Source: Tropicibacter sp. R16_0 (GTDB taxonomy: Bacteria > Pseudomonadota > Alphaproteobacteria > Rhodobacterales > Rhodobacteraceae). Taken from it: a DNA stretch of 64,000 nt. The first letter of the stretch is position 1; the number at the start of each line of letters is the position of its first letter. Shown here in pieces: positions 43,467-51,282 of the stretch. The translations under genes were made by a program, and so were the position numbers. The notes beneath the pieces are model-generated. The model made no database searches. It saw only the letters and a program-made list of their open reading frames with translations, and was not told the DNA's origin. The stretch lies in assembly GCF_017743935.1 (NCBI RefSeq), contig NZ_JAGHRE010000001.1, positions 479,683 to 543,682 of the forward strand. The letters run 5' to 3'.

Positions 43467-43745
43467 ATGGCAAGAGCAAAAGTCAAAAACCTCCCTAATC
43501 TGTCTGAATACGCGCGCCCAGGACAAGAGTTGGCGGTCAAGGTCACCCCGAACGCGTCGCGGACCTCTTTGGTTTACCACCAAGGCGTTTTGCAAGCCTC
43601 GGTTACCGTGCAGCCCGAAAAGGGCAAAGCCAATGCCGCCGTGACACACTTGTTGGCCTAAGCCCTAGGTGTTGCACCCAGTCGGATAAGCTTGCTGCGC
43701 GGTCAAAGCTCGCGACAAAAGACGTTCCGCGTCAATGCCGATTGA
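43467..43745 (+). pseudogene. DUF167 (YggU) family gene interrupted by an in-frame TAA
   Basis: Codons 1-64 read MARAKVKNLPNLSEYARPG ... EKGKANAAVTHLLA, then TAA at 43659-43661. The same frame continues without any shift as ALGVAPSRISLLRGQSSRQK and TFRVNAD to a natural TGA at 43743-43745. Together this is a full-length ~92-residue DUF167 domain. The stop stands where relatives usually have Lys in 'LLAKALGV', so one AAA/AAG-to-TAA type change explains it. It is either a pseudogene, a recent mutation, a sequencing error or read-through. No good ribosome site is visible. Confidence 0.75.
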
Positions 43746-43831
43746 ACACGCGCAAAACCGCCCTTTCTCTTTGTTGAAAATACGGCGGGCAGGTGCGTAG
43801 CGCCGGGGGCAGAGCCCCCAAGAAACATTGT

Positions 43832-44071
43832 TTAATCTGGTGTCAGACGCAGTTGATAGACCCCTTCGGGCAGATCCAAGGCTGCGGCCAGATCCCGTAA
43901 CTGTTCTGGCGACAACGTGATCTTTTGTACGCTATCGGTACGTGGATCAAACTGCTCCAGAGTGACACATTCGGCAAAGCTGTTGATTGTGACATCTTCC
44001 TGAAGCGGGGTTTCGCCCTCGTCCACCAGGGTGATGACGGTGGCGTCGAATTCGTGCTCGATCGTAAACAT
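43832..44071 (-). CDS. Hypothetical acidic protein (79 aa)
   Basis: The frame from the ATG at 44071 starts MFTIEHEFDATVITLVDEG and continues VTINSFAECVTLEQFDP to a DLPEGVYQLRLTPD end. It reads like a compact beta-rich domain and is acidic. The ribosome site is weak (CTGCCGGT), so the start is less certain. I recognise no family. It is divergent from the M48 lipoprotein gene. Confidence 0.65.
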   Translation of the reverse strand: MFTIEHEFDATVITLVDEGETPLQEDVTINSFAECVTLEQFDPRTDSVQKITLSPEQLRDLAAALDLPEGVYQLRLTPD

Positions 44072-44191
44072 ACCGGCAGAGTGCCGAGCAGATGCAGCCA
44101 ATGCAACCAAAAGCCGCGTCGTTTCCGGGTGGCAGGCCCATTTCCTGCGCGCTAGGTTCTTAGGCGGGTCCAATTACGGAAAGGCACCTTC

Positions 44192-44899
44192 ATGCGCCGG
44201 ATACTTCTGCTGCTGGCTGTTCTCTTGTCCGCCTGCGGTCAGGCTCCGGCACCGGTTCTGCCCGAGGGCGGCGGCAACCTGCCCGACGATTTTGACGCGG
44301 CCGCTGCCGAGTTGAGCTTTCGTCAGGTCAGCGGCGCAGTGGGCCCCACAGCCGAACGCGTTTGTCGCGAACGCACGCGGGGTGTCAATTGCAACTTTCG
44401 TATTGCCATCGACGTGGACCCCACCGCGCCGGTCAACGCCTTTCAGACCCTCGACGACAAGGGCAACCCGGTGGTCCTGTTCACGATTGCCATGCTTGCG
44501 GACGTCCGCAACCCGGACGAACTGGCCTTTGTCATGAGCCATGAGGCCGCTCACCACATCCTGGGGCATTTGGACAAACAGGCCAACAATGCCGCAGCAG
44601 GGGCTGAATTTTACGGCGATCGCGAGGCGCGCAAGGGCGGAACACCGGACGACATCCGTCAGGCGCAAGAATTGGGCGCCGTGGTGGGCTCTCGCATCTT
44701 TTCCAAGGAATTCGAACTTGAGGCAGACGCCTTGGGCTCGATTATCGCGATGGAGGCCGGGTATGACCCCCTCCAAGGCGCGCAGTTCTTCTTTCGCCTG
44801 CCGGACCCAGGAGACAAGTTTCTTGGCAGCCATCCCCCCAATGCCGAACGGTTGGAGATCGTGCGTCTTGCTGTGCGCAACCCGGAGCTGCTGCAATGA
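44192..44899 (+). CDS. M48-family metalloprotease lipoprotein
   Basis: This 235-aa protein starts MRRILLLLAVLLSAC, a lipoprotein signal with lipobox LSAC (Cys15). The protease core has SHEAAHHILGHL, with zinc motif HEAAH at 117-121, and the third ligand in EFELEADALG. It probably works at the periplasmic face on misfolded envelope proteins, like LoiP/BepA. Its stop overlaps the YigZ-like start by 4 bp. Confidence 0.92.
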   Translation: MRRILLLLAVLLSACGQAPAPVLPEGGGNLPDDFDAAAAELSFRQVSGAVGPTAERVCRERTRGVNCNFRIAIDVDPTAPVNAFQTLDDKGNPVVLFTIAMLADVRNPDELAFVMSHEAAHHILGHLDKQANNAAAGAEFYGDREARKGGTPDDIRQAQELGAVVGSRIFSKEFELEADALGSIIAMEAGYDPLQGAQFFFRLPDPGDKFLGSHPPNAERLEIVRLAVRNPELLQ

Positions 44900-45264
44900 G
44901 TGATCTGATCCAATTGGGTGTGGTTTTGACCGACCGGGGCTCGAAATACGCGGTTACGGGCGCTCATGTGACCAGCCGGGCCGAGGTGGATGCGGTGCTG
45001 GCCGCGCTCAAGACAGACCGCGCCTACGCCAAGGCGACACACAACACCTGGGCCGCGATGCTGCCCCAAGGCGCGCTCAAGGCCGATGATGGGGAAAGCG
45101 GTGCGGGGATCGTGATCCTGCGCATGATGGAACGGGCCGGGTTGAGCGATCACGTGATCATCGTGACCCGCTGGTACGGTGGCAAGAAACTGGGCGGGGA
45201 CCGGTTCCGCCGGGTGCAGGACGCTGTCCGGGCCTACTTTGACGACCGCGGCATCGCACATTGA
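44896..45264 (+). CDS. YigZ/IMPACT N-terminal domain protein
   Basis: This 122-aa protein consists only of the UPF0029/IMPACT N-terminal fold: SKYAVTGAHVTSRAEVDAVL, then KATHNTWAAMLPQG, KADDGESGAGIVILRMMERA and VTRWYGGKKLGGDRFRR. Typical YigZ proteins are ~200 aa with a second domain, which is absent. The role is unknown; eukaryotic IMPACT modulates translation control. It is coupled to the M48 lipoprotein gene by a 4-bp overlap. Confidence 0.85.
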   Translation: MSDLIQLGVVLTDRGSKYAVTGAHVTSRAEVDAVLAALKTDRAYAKATHNTWAAMLPQGALKADDGESGAGIVILRMMERAGLSDHVIIVTRWYGGKKLGGDRFRRVQDAVRAYFDDRGIAH

Positions 45265-45336
45265 TCTGAATCAAGGCGGGCTCTGAGAGGTGCGCTACGC
45301 TTTTGGCGTGACACGCGCGATCAGAGGATGAACCCC

Positions 45337-45591
45337 ATGCCCAACCGTGAACAGCTCAAACGCCACGCCGACCTTGTTGACCGGATGGCCACCGTCCGTG
45401 GCATCGATCTTGAGGAACAGGCGCTGCGTGGCAATGTCTCGATTGATGAGATCAGCGATGCGGTGCTCAGCTGCACGAACTGCACCAACCCCGAACATTG
45501 CCAGCAATGGCTGAACGGGCACGACAGTGCACCTGCGACGCCGGAATACTGCCGCAACGCGGATCTGTTTGCGGAACTGGCCCCGAAATAG
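45337..45591 (+). CDS. DUF6455 family protein, first of a tandem pair
   Basis: This 84-aa protein starts MPNREQLKRHADLVDRMATV. It has four Cys (46, 49, 55, 72) in the pattern SCTNCTNPEHCQQWL plus a later YCRN. The C-x8-C-x2-W arrangement is shared with the next gene. The Cys set could bind a metal or Fe-S centre, but this is inference. An alternative ATG lies 9 bp upstream at 45328. The two genes are 9 bp apart. Confidence 0.82.
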   Translation: MPNREQLKRHADLVDRMATVRGIDLEEQALRGNVSIDEISDAVLSCTNCTNPEHCQQWLNGHDSAPATPEYCRNADLFAELAPK

Positions 45592-45600
45592 GCACAGCCC

Positions 45601-45861
45601 ATGACCACACGCGACACCCTTGGTCCCATCAACCGTCACTTCTGGCTGACCCGGTCGGTGGCGCGCTGCATGGGGGTGTCGCTGACCGAAGCGATGGCAA
45701 CCGGTCAACTGACCGAGGGTGAGTACGCCCGCATGGTCACAACCTGCCGCCGCGCGGAGTGTGCTGAAACCTGCCAGGAGTGGTTGGCCCAGCAGACGGG
45801 ACTTGCAGAGGAAGCCCCGATGCACTGCGCCAACGCGAGTTTGCTCAACCGCCTACGGTAA
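45601..45861 (+). CDS. DUF6455 family protein, second of a tandem pair
   Basis: This 86-aa protein carries TCRRAECAETCQEWL and a later HCAN, with Cys at 49, 54, 58 and 76. It lines up with the preceding gene over the C-x8-C-x2-W core, but the middle Cys is shifted by two residues. The N-terminus (HFWLTRSVARCMGVSLTEAM) is the usual DUF6455 opening, and GQLTEGEYARMV matches the helix before the Cys cluster. It is a likely duplicate within one operon. Confidence 0.82.
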   Translation: MTTRDTLGPINRHFWLTRSVARCMGVSLTEAMATGQLTEGEYARMVTTCRRAECAETCQEWLAQQTGLAEEAPMHCANASLLNRLR

Positions 45862-45879
45862 GACTTACCCAGATCGGGG

Positions 45880-46014
45880 GCACTCCCGCCCGTCGTCAAT
45901 TTTTCCTGGCGGAAAAACCTTCTCCCGTTGGGCCGGGCCGCGCTGCGCGCGGCAGTTGGCGTTTGTTGCGAGACGCATACCACAAGCGAAACCGCGCCGG
46001 GCATTGCCCGGCGC
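45880..46014. repeat. Intergenic hairpin repeat, copy c
   Basis: It begins with GCACTCCCGCCCGTCGT (45880-45896), identical to the start of copy b. It has the core GTTGGGCCGGGC (45927-45938) and a 7-bp inverted repeat GCCGCGC / GCGCGGC with loop TGC (45937-45953). A second, 9-bp inverted repeat GCGCCGGGC / GCCCGGCGC with loop ATT follows (45994-46014). It lies between the convergent DUF6455 and CDGSH genes. Confidence 0.7.
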
Positions 46015-46086
46015 TGGGCCCAAGGCCGCCAGCGGTGCTGACGCAGTCAGGATCGTGCGGGCGCGGGAGCCCCCCGTTGTTGGCCC

Positions 46087-46329
46087 TCAGAGCTTGGAGT
46101 GGCTGCCGTCGCAGAGGGGGGATTTGTCGCTGGCCTTGCAGCCGCAGAAAAAGACCTTCTTGTCTGCGGGCGCCGTGTATTTGACCGGGTTCAAGCCGGT
46201 GTCCTTGTGCGACCCATCGCAAAAGGGCTGTTTCTGAGACTTCCCGCAGGCGCACCAGAAATAGGTTTTCCCCTCGGTCACATCGACCGGATAGGGGGCT
46301 TTCTGGGCGATGATGGGCGCGTCGGACAT
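46087..46329 (-). CDS. Double CDGSH iron-sulfur domain protein
   Basis: This 80-aa protein carries two CDGSH motifs: Cys26, Cys28, Cys37, His41 (CACGKSQKQPFCDGSH) and Cys62, Cys64, Cys73, His77 (CGCKASDKSPLCDGSH). Each should bind a [2Fe-2S] cluster with three Cys and one His, so the monomer may hold two. There is no membrane anchor, so it is probably cytosolic. The physiological role of such bacterial double-CDGSH proteins is not settled. Confidence 0.92.
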   Translation of the reverse strand: MSDAPIIAQKAPYPVDVTEGKTYFWCACGKSQKQPFCDGSHKDTGLNPVKYTAPADKKVFFCGCKASDKSPLCDGSHSKL

Positions 46330-46413
46330 GTGGCTCTCCTTGGATGGCTGGTGTCTGATCCAGAGGATAGCGGGGTGGGGGCGGATTGGTAGGGTAGGTG
46401 TGGTGGCTCACGT

Positions 46414-46458
46414 GCTTTTGCAAAGCAAAAGCCGTGCCCGACCCTCCCCCCGGGAGGG
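46414..46458. repeat. Two adjacent inverted repeats downstream of the island gene
   Basis: GCTTTTG-CAAAG-CAAAAGC (46414-46432) is followed by CCCTCCC-CCC-GGGAGGG (46442-46458). They lie in the 252-bp gap between the CDGSH gene and the low-G+C island gene. The first has short A/T tracts and the second is GC-only. They resemble dispersed intergenic elements rather than a single terminator, but no second copy is in the window. Confidence 0.45.
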
Positions 46459-46581
46459 CGCTTGTGCCCCAAGCTGAGTTGGAGCTACCGCTACTGCGTG
46501 CTTTTACCGGTGAAATTGGCTAAGCAACGGCGATTTGTTCGCACTAGTGGGAAGATCTACATCACAGCGTCTAGTTGGAGG

Positions 46582-47550
46582 CTAAGGAACCCAGATGCGC
46601 TCGTCACTTAGAATGAACTTTTTCTTGTTGTTCGATGGGCGAGTGATTTCGGTTGAATAGTAGTCACTTGCTACATTCGCTAAACCAAACCACCTTTCCC
46701 TTCTTCTGTAAACCATTGAAGGCAAGGTCTGTTTCAGGAAATGCTTCTCGTCAGTCGCCTTGTCCCAAATTTCTAGGAATCTCGGAGAATCCGATGGGAA
46801 ATCACCGTATGCTTTATCGAAGTGTGCTTCGGCAATTTTGAGTTGATCTCTGGTTGCCTCTAACGTTTCGATATGAATGGTATTTAGCTCCCTAACATAC
46901 ATTCGAATTACGGATTTGGCGCAAATCCATTCTACTTCAAGCCCTGCAACCTCGGCCCTCGTCTTTGCTTTTATCTTATTGCTGTCGAAGTCCTTTGCAG
47001 AAAAGGCTGGTTCGATAGTCAACTTAGTTCTTGATGGTACTCTGGGTTCACTGCGCCCAGAAGCACATTCGTGTTTATGACTGTAAGCAATGTAACCGAT
47101 TGGGAGTATTGCGTGTTGAGCTAGGTTTCGGAGTGCTTCAGCGATGCGATACTCAATGCATCGATCGAAAGATCGTGATGTAGATTCTTTGAATTCGGCT
47201 TCTTTCGTTTGAGGCAATTTTTTTTTATGTTGAGGCGTTTGGTCGAGGAACGATTTCGTACAAGTCAAGAAGTTCAGTACTCGAAGGTTGACAATGTCTT
47301 TTGTTTCAGAGGCAAATAATTCCAAATCGCCTGGGGCGCCACTGCGCTTTAGATGATCAATGTGCTTTTCAAACAGGCACTTCTCAAAATCCAAGTAACT
47401 TTCAGCTAATAAATTGAATAACTCCTCAATGGCGAGCAGCGAAACCAAAGTCTGTTTCGAAGTTTTCAAGTTTTCCCAGCTCAGGGAGTCAATTTTGGCA
47501 CTCTTCCCGCCGATAAAGGCTTCTCGTATTTCGTATGTCATACCATCCAT
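46582..47550 (-). CDS. Putative HEPN-like protein in a low-G+C island
   Basis: This 322-aa protein is not assignable to a named family by eye. It is largely helical and contains RIAEALRNLAQHAILPIGYI, in which Arg141-Asn-x3-His146 fits the R-x4-6-H motif (with a polar residue after Arg) of HEPN RNases. The C-terminus is basic and aromatic (YRRRERWFGLANVA). Base composition is unlike its neighbours: 46621-46680 has 26 G+C of 60 whereas 48061-48120 in rimO has 42 of 60. Codon use is correspondingly A/T-ending. It lacks a clear ribosome site, and ATG 47541 is an alternative start. It was probably acquired horizontally. The HEPN call is moderate inference. Confidence 0.6.
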   Translation of the reverse strand: MDGMTYEIREAFIGGKSAKIDSLSWENLKTSKQTLVSLLAIEELFNLLAESYLDFEKCLFEKHIDHLKRSGAPGDLELFASETKDIVNLRVLNFLTCTKSFLDQTPQHKKKLPQTKEAEFKESTSRSFDRCIEYRIAEALRNLAQHAILPIGYIAYSHKHECASGRSEPRVPSRTKLTIEPAFSAKDFDSNKIKAKTRAEVAGLEVEWICAKSVIRMYVRELNTIHIETLEATRDQLKIAEAHFDKAYGDFPSDSPRFLEIWDKATDEKHFLKQTLPSMVYRRRERWFGLANVASDYYSTEITRPSNNKKKFILSDERIWVP

Positions 47551-47580
47551 CAGTGAATTTATGTTGGAAGGTGCCCTACA

Positions 47581-48993
47581 TTAAATTTGCTGTATGGCTA
47601 CTCCCCACAAATCATACTCCCCCGCTTCATCAACTTCAACGGTAATGATCTCGCCAACACTCAACCTGTCGGTCCCCTCGTCGATGAACAGGTTCCCGTC
47701 GATCTCGGGCGCGTCGGCCTTGGTGCGGCAGGTGGCTACGCCGTCTTGGTCGATGTCGTCCACGATCACGTCCATGACCTGACCCACCTTGGCCTCTAGC
47801 TTGGCCTCGGAAATCGCCTGCGCTTTTTCCATGAAACGGTCCCAGCGGTCCTGCTTGACCTCGTCCGGAACGTGATCCGGCAGATCGTTTGACCGCGCGC
47901 CGTCGACGTTTTCGTATTGGAAGCAGCCGACGCGGTCCAGTTGCGCCTCGTCCATCCAGTCGAGCAGATACTGGAATTCGGCCTCGGTCTCTCCGGGATA
48001 GCCCACGATAAAGGTCGAGCGCAGGGTGATGTCGGGGCAGACCGCGCGCCAGGCGGCGATCTCGTCCAGGGTCTTGGCCGAGGCCGCGGGGCGGGCCATG
48101 CGTTTCAGAACATCCGGGTGAGCGTGTTGGAACGGGATGTCCAGATAGGGCAGCACCGCGTTGTCCGAGTCTGCCATCAGCGGGATCAACTCGCGGACGG
48201 ACGGGTAGGGATAAACATAGTGCAGCCGCACCCAGAGGTCGCGGGCGTTGCCCAGCTTGCCCAATTCGCGCGTCAGATCGGTGATGTGGCTGCGCACCTC
48301 GCCGTCTTTCCAGGGGTTGGTGTCGTACTTGCGGTCGAGGCCATAGGCGGATGTGTCCTGGCTGATCACCAGCAGCTCGCGCACGCCTGCGCCGACCAGT
48401 TTTTCGGCCTCGCGCAGCACCGCATGGGCCGGGCGGCTGGCCAATTTTCCACGCATGTCGGGGATGATGCAGAACTTGCACTTGTGGTTACAGCCCTCGG
48501 AAATCTTGAGGTAGCTGTAGTGGCGCGGGGTGAGCTTGACGCCGCTGGCGGGCAGCAGGTCGATGAAGGGATCAGGCGAGGGCGGCACGGCCTCGTGCAC
48601 CGCATCGAGAACCTGTTCGTATTGGTGCGGGCCAGTGACGGCCAGAATGCGGGGGTGATGCTCGCGGATGTAATCGGGTTCGGCCCCCAGGCAGCCGGTG
48701 ACGATGACCTTGCCGTTTTCCGTCAGCGCCTCGCCGATGGCATCCAGACTTTCGGCCTTGGCGGAATCCAGAAACCCGCAGGTGTTTACGATCACCGCAT
48801 CCGCGCCCGCATAGTCGGGCGAGACGCCGTATCCTTCGGCCCGCAGCCGGGTCAGGATGCGTTCGCTGTCCACCAGCGCCTTGGGGCATCCCAGGGACAC
48901 CAGTCCAATCGTTGGCTGGCCTGCGCGGGGCTGCTCGGTCATCCGGGCGGCGGGGGCAAGGTCGGGGCGGAGATTTGGCGGGTTTGTGCTCAT
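47581..48993 (-). CDS. rimO: Ribosomal protein S12 methylthiotransferase
   Basis: This 470-aa radical SAM enzyme methylthiolates the S12 Asp. The N-terminal UPF0004 domain has [13 protein letters not shown] and [13 protein letters not shown]. The radical SAM motif is [11 protein letters not shown] around residue 170, and the C-terminal TRAM domain contains [13 protein letters not shown]. The ATG at 48993 gives a slightly long leader; [13 protein letters not shown], 17 residues later, is an alternative start. Confidence 0.96.
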   Translation of the reverse strand: MSTNPPNLRPDLAPAARMTEQPRAGQPTIGLVSLGCPKALVDSERILTRLRAEGYGVSPDYAGADAVIVNTCGFLDSAKAESLDAIGEALTENGKVIVTGCLGAEPDYIREHHPRILAVTGPHQYEQVLDAVHEAVPPSPDPFIDLLPASGVKLTPRHYSYLKISEGCNHKCKFCIIPDMRGKLASRPAHAVLREAEKLVGAGVRELLVISQDTSAYGLDRKYDTNPWKDGEVRSHITDLTRELGKLGNARDLWVRLHYVYPYPSVRELIPLMADSDNAVLPYLDIPFQHAHPDVLKRMARPAASAKTLDEIAAWRAVCPDITLRSTFIVGYPGETEAEFQYLLDWMDEAQLDRVGCFQYENVDGARSNDLPDHVPDEVKQDRWDRFMEKAQAISEAKLEAKVGQVMDVIVDDIDQDGVATCRTKADAPEIDGNLFIDEGTDRLSVGEIITVEVDEAGEYDLWGVAIQQI

Positions 48994-49103
48994 GCCCGCG
49001 CATATAGTGAGGTTTGGTGGCCCTTGCAAATGTTGTGCGGATGGCGGTGCGCTGGCATAGAATGGGACAAAAGACGCTTAAGAGACGGGCAAGGAGCGGT
49101 GTC

Positions 49104-51056
49104 ATGGGGTGGTTGGTTCGGATCGGTGTGATCCTGGTTGTTGTTGTCGGGCTGATTGTCGGCGTGCTGCTGCTGTTGCCGGGGGAAAAGATCGCGTCGC
49201 TTGCGGCGGACCAGATCGAGGCGCAGACCGGGCGCGACGTGGATTTCGGCCAAGATGTCAAAGTCACGCTGTGGCCGGTGTTGGGGGTCGAAACCGGTGC
49301 CGTGACCGTCGGCAATGCCGATTGGGCCAGCGATGCGCCGATGCTGACGGCCGATGGGTTGTCGATCGGGGTGGCCGCAGCGCCTTTGTTGTCCGGTGAG
49401 GTTCAGATCAAGCGGGTGATTGCCCAGAACCCCGTGTTGCGTCTGGAAGAGGCCGGAGGGCGCCAGAACTGGAATTTCTCAAGTGCGACAGGGGCGACTG
49501 GCGGGGGCGGTGCAACCACGACGGCGGCCTCCTCGACCGAGAGCTTTGGTGTCACATTGGAGCGGTTGGAGCTGCGCAACGCCCGTCTGGTTCACATCAA
49601 GGATGGTCAAACCGATCTGGATTTTTCGGGCGTTACGCTCAAGGCAAGATGGCCGAACCCAAGCGCGCCGCTGGAGGTTGAGGCGGCTTTGGCCGTTGGC
49701 AAGGACAGTATCGATGTGGCGATGACCCTGCCGGATTTGCCCGGGTTTGCGGCGGGACGCGTGACAGACATGAGCTTTTCGATGACCGCGCCAGAAACGA
49801 CGCTCAGCTATTCCGGCAAGGTCAGCAGCGCGGGCGAGATTTCAGGGCAGGCCGAAGTGGCCTCCAAAGACACCGCGCGGATGTTGGCCGCATTCGGGCA
49901 GCCGGGTATCAGCCTGCCGCACGGCTTGGGGCAGGCTGCCGAGGTATCGACGCAGGTTACCTATACACAGGACGGAAAGCTCGCGATGCGCGGGCTGCAG
50001 GCGACGCTGGATCAGAACACCTTTGCGGGCAACGCGGATCTTCTAATCGCCGATCCACCGCAGATCACCGCACGGCTTTCGACTGGCACCCTCGACCTGA
50101 CTGGGCTGACATCCACTGAAGGGGGCAGCGCGGCTTCGGGTGGAGCCTCTGCTGCGAGCGGTTGGTCCAAAGACCCGATAGATGCGTCAGCCTTGTCGCT
50201 GGCCAATGGCAGCATCCGGCTGACGGCAGATGCGATCAAAACCTCGGGGTTTGCGCTTGGTGCAAGTGATCTGACACTGAGCCTGGATCGCGCGCGCGCG
50301 GTTCTGAAACTGTCACCTGTGTCCGTGTTTGGCGGTACGGTGAACGGTCAGCTTGTGGCCAACAACCGCAATGGCCTGTCGGTTGGTGGCAAGCTGCAGC
50401 TGAACGGGATCGACGCAAAAGATATGTTGGTCACGTTCGCTGATGTCGAGCGCTTGTCTGGCAAGCTTGACGGTTCGGTCGAATTTCTGGGCGTGGGGCA
50501 GACCGAGGATGCGATCATGCATTCCTTGTCCGGGCAGGGCGGTCTGCAAATGGGTCGTGGGGTGATTTCCGGCATTGATCTAGATGGGTTGATGGGCACC
50601 GGCAGCGGCTCGGGCGGTACGACCGTTTTCAACAGCCTGACGGCGAGCTTCACGATGCAGAACGGAAACCTGAACAACCGCGATCTGCTGCTGCAGCTCG
50701 ACAATTACCGTGCAGACGGGGTTGGCCGCGTCGGTCTGGGCAATCGTGATATCGATTATCTGTTTACGCCTGTTGCTTTGCGGGCCAATGCGGGTAAAGG
50801 CCTTGCGATACCGGTGCGCATTGTCGGGCCTTGGTCTGATCCGGCGATCAAGCCTGACCTCAGCCAGGTGATCGAAGCCGCAGCCGGCGTTGAAGTCGAC
50901 AAGATCGAGCAAGAGGCCAAAGATCGCGCGCTTGAAAAATTGAGCGAGGAACTTGATACCACCGTGACCGAGGATCAGGATATCGAAGAACTGATCAAGG
51001 ACCGGCTGGAGGACGAGGCCAAGAAGGGCGTGCTGAAGCTGTTTGGGCTTGATTGA
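49104..51056 (+). CDS. AsmA family protein
   Basis: This 650-aa protein has an N-terminal membrane anchor (GWLVRIGVILVVVVGLIVGV), then the AsmA opening PGEKIASLAADQIEAQTGRD, and a long beta-rich body ending with the AsmA_2 core (LDGSVEFLGVGQTEDAIMHS, then LNNRDLLLQLDNYRADGVGR). AsmA-like proteins span the periplasm and are implicated in phospholipid transport to the outer membrane. AAGGAGCG precedes the ATG at 49104. It is divergent from rimO. Confidence 0.88.
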   Translation: MGWLVRIGVILVVVVGLIVGVLLLLPGEKIASLAADQIEAQTGRDVDFGQDVKVTLWPVLGVETGAVTVGNADWASDAPMLTADGLSIGVAAAPLLSGEVQIKRVIAQNPVLRLEEAGGRQNWNFSSATGATGGGGATTTAASSTESFGVTLERLELRNARLVHIKDGQTDLDFSGVTLKARWPNPSAPLEVEAALAVGKDSIDVAMTLPDLPGFAAGRVTDMSFSMTAPETTLSYSGKVSSAGEISGQAEVASKDTARMLAAFGQPGISLPHGLGQAAEVSTQVTYTQDGKLAMRGLQATLDQNTFAGNADLLIADPPQITARLSTGTLDLTGLTSTEGGSAASGGASAASGWSKDPIDASALSLANGSIRLTADAIKTSGFALGASDLTLSLDRARAVLKLSPVSVFGGTVNGQLVANNRNGLSVGGKLQLNGIDAKDMLVTFADVERLSGKLDGSVEFLGVGQTEDAIMHSLSGQGGLQMGRGVISGIDLDGLMGTGSGSGGTTVFNSLTASFTMQNGNLNNRDLLLQLDNYRADGVGRVGLGNRDIDYLFTPVALRANAGKGLAIPVRIVGPWSDPAIKPDLSQVIEAAAGVEVDKIEQEAKDRALEKLSEELDTTVTEDQDIEELIKDRLEDEAKKGVLKLFGLD

Positions 51057-51197
51057 TGTAGACAGGGCAGGGGGCTTTGCCCCCGCCACATCATGTTGCG
51101 TTTTCCCCGCCCGTTGTTTGAACGAGAAGAAACAGGGGACGGTTGCAACAAGCGGATTGCTGCGAGGGGCCCGAACCCTTTTTGCAGGGCGCGCCCG

Positions 51198-51225
51198 CCG
51201 CGCGGAACGCGCGGCCCGGCCCAAC
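51198..51225. repeat. Intergenic hairpin repeat, copy d (reverse orientation)
   Basis: GCCCGGCCCAAC (51214-51225) is the complement of the core GTTGGGCCGGGC. It adjoins the 7-bp inverted repeat CCGCGCG / CGCGCGG with loop GAA (51198-51214). It lies between the convergent AsmA and phosphohexomutase genes. Confidence 0.6.
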
Positions 51226-51282
51226 CCCGAAAGGGGCTCTCGTCAGAGAGGTCTTTGAGGGGGCGGGAGCGCGCCCCTCTCC

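Noticed and set aside
46486-47580. Prophage or integrative element at the low-G+C island
   Set aside because: Only one gene of odd composition is present, without integrase, tRNA or direct repeats that I could see.
47917-49131. 404-codon + strand frame over rimO
   Set aside because: Antisense to rimO and overlaps the start of the AsmA gene in another frame.
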